Assembly: GCF_002737765.1 (NCBI RefSeq)
Contig: NZ_PEGG01000074.1
Span: forward strand, 1 to 8,513
Direction of reading: 5' to 3'
Length of the DNA: 8,513 bases
Source of the DNA: Caulobacter sp. B11
GTDB taxonomy: Bacteria > Pseudomonadota > Alphaproteobacteria > Caulobacterales > Caulobacteraceae
A program made the translations under genes and the position numbers. The notes under the pieces are model-generated. The model ran no database searches and was not told where the DNA came from. It worked only from the letters and a program-made list of their open reading frames with translations. Positions 7,711 through 8,513 of this stretch are shown here, in pieces (position 1 is the first letter of the stretch; each line of letters starts with the position of its first letter).

Positions 7711-8513
7711 GTGAACCCACCTATCGACATCCTCGATCTCGAAGCCCGCCTTGTCGCCGGTGATCGCGCCGCCCTGGCCCGCGCCATCACCCTGGTCGAG
7801 AGCCGTCGCCGCGATCATCAGACCGCCGCCCGCGCCCTGCTGGAACGTTTGATGCCGCGCACCGGCCAGGCCCAGCGCATCGGGATCACCGGCGTGCCCG
7901 GCGCCGGCAAGTCGACGACCATCGAGGCTTTCGGTTCGCTCCTGACCGCGCAGGGCCACCGGGTGGCGGTGCTGGCGGTCGATCCCTCGTCCGGACGCAA
8001 CGGCGGCTCGATCCTCGGCGACAAGACCCGGATGGAGCGGCTCAGCGTCGATCCCAACGCCTATATCCGCCCCTCCCCCTCCGGCGGCACGCTGGGCGGG
8101 GTGGCGCGCAAGACCCGCGAGGCCATGCTGCTGTGCGAGGCTGCCGGCTTTGACATCGTCATCGTCGAGACCGTGGGCGTGGGCCAGTCCGAGACCGTGG
8201 TCTCGGACATGGTCGACATCTTCCTGGCCCTGCTGATCCCCGGCGGCGGCGATGAACTGCAGGGCATCAAGAAGGGCCTGATCGAGTTGGCCGACCTGCT
8301 GGTGATCAACAAGGCCGACGCTGATCCCGCCCGGGCCGAGCGCTCGGCGCGCGACTACCGCAACGCCCTGCACATCCTCACCCCGGCATCGCCGGACTGG
8401 ACGCCGCCGGTTCTGACCGCCTCGGGCCTGACCGGCGCGGGACTGGAGCTGTTGTGGAGCCAGATCCGACGCCATCGCGAGGTGATGACCGCCAACGGGG
8501 CCCGGGCCGCGCA
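7711..8513 (+). CDS. meaB: MeaB/ArgK family G-protein chaperone of methylmalonyl-CoA mutase (3' end outside window)
   Basis: 267 residues are visible and the frame runs off the right edge; family members are about 320-330 residues, so the dimerisation tail is missing here only because of the window. GTPase marks in order are Walker [10 protein letters not shown] (61-69), [20 protein letters not shown] (89-108), [20 protein letters not shown] (120-139), ETVGVGQSE (153-161, metal/switch region), [12 protein letters not shown] (178-189), NKAD (200-203, guanine specificity) and [14 protein letters not shown] (236-249). The family gates delivery of adenosylcobalamin to methylmalonyl-CoA mutase and protects it from inactivation, so its partner is very probably the MutAB encoded upstream. 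GTG at 7711 is the only start after the preceding in-frame stop near 7663. Its Shine-Dalgarno is poor, which suggests translational coupling with the YbjQ-family gene 10 bp upstream. Confidence 0.95.
   Translation, partial: MNPPIDILDLEARLVAGDRAALARAITLVESRRRDHQTAARALLERLMPRTGQAQRIGITGVPGAGKSTTIEAFGSLLTAQGHRVAVLAVDPSSGRNGGSILGDKTRMERLSVDPNAYIRPSPSGGTLGGVARKTREAMLLCEAAGFDIVIVETVGVGQSETVVSDMVDIFLALLIPGGGDELQGIKKGLIELADLLVINKADADPARAERSARDYRNALHILTPASPDWTPPVLTASGLTGAGLELLWSQIRRHREVMTANGARAA

Noticed and set aside
7579..8475. Minus-strand open frame of 298 codons opposite meaB
   Set aside because: It is antisense to a clear MeaB G-protein with all its motifs, and its composition is typical of a shadow frame.

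Overview
The window is about two-thirds G+C, with strongly GC-biased third codon positions, tightly packed genes and good Shine-Dalgarno sequences. The protein styles (a DUF2793 phage-type protein, short MutA plus MutB, paired DUF4112 proteins, a Uma2 remnant) suggest an alphaproteobacterium, most likely of the Caulobacter/Phenylobacterium group. That placement is inferred from style, not from a marker gene.

Layout, left to right. Positions 1-219 hold a possible C-terminal coding fragment on the plus strand (1-123) and a strong hairpin (185-214) placed to end transcription on either strand. On the minus strand follow a DUF2793 protein (220-960) and a nitronate monooxygenase-family flavoprotein (1054-2061), separated by two GC-rich hairpins. 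A 159-bp divergent intergenic region (2062-2220) with an imperfect palindrome separates the flavoprotein from the plus-strand mutA-mutB operon (2221-3675, 3679-5835). This operon encodes the two subunits of adenosylcobalamin-dependent methylmalonyl-CoA mutase. Downstream lies a broken Uma2-family gene (about 5921-6233), converging on two tandem minus-strand DUF4112 membrane-protein genes (6237-6692 and about 6725-7186). A second divergent intergenic region (7187-7382), with a perfect 17-bp palindrome, leads to a plus-strand YbjQ-family gene (7383-7700). This is followed after 10 bp by meaB/argK (7711 to beyond the window end), the G-protein chaperone of methylmalonyl-CoA mutase.

How it fits together. 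MutA/MutB isomerise (R)-methylmalonyl-CoA to succinyl-CoA, the last step in feeding propionyl-CoA carbon (from odd-chain or branched fatty acids, Val, Ile, Thr, Met) into the TCA cycle. MeaB loads the B12 cofactor and protects the enzyme. These three genes are often contiguous. Here they are split by about 1.9 kb of unrelated small genes, one a decayed Uma2 gene, so the stretch looks like an accessory insertion hotspot inside a conserved metabolic locus. No CRISPR array, tRNA, rRNA, IS element or wholly new multi-gene system was seen. The most interesting points are the MutA that stops before its usual vestigial B12-like domain, the insertion between mutB and meaB, the paired DUF4112 genes, and the palindromes in the two divergent promoter regions.
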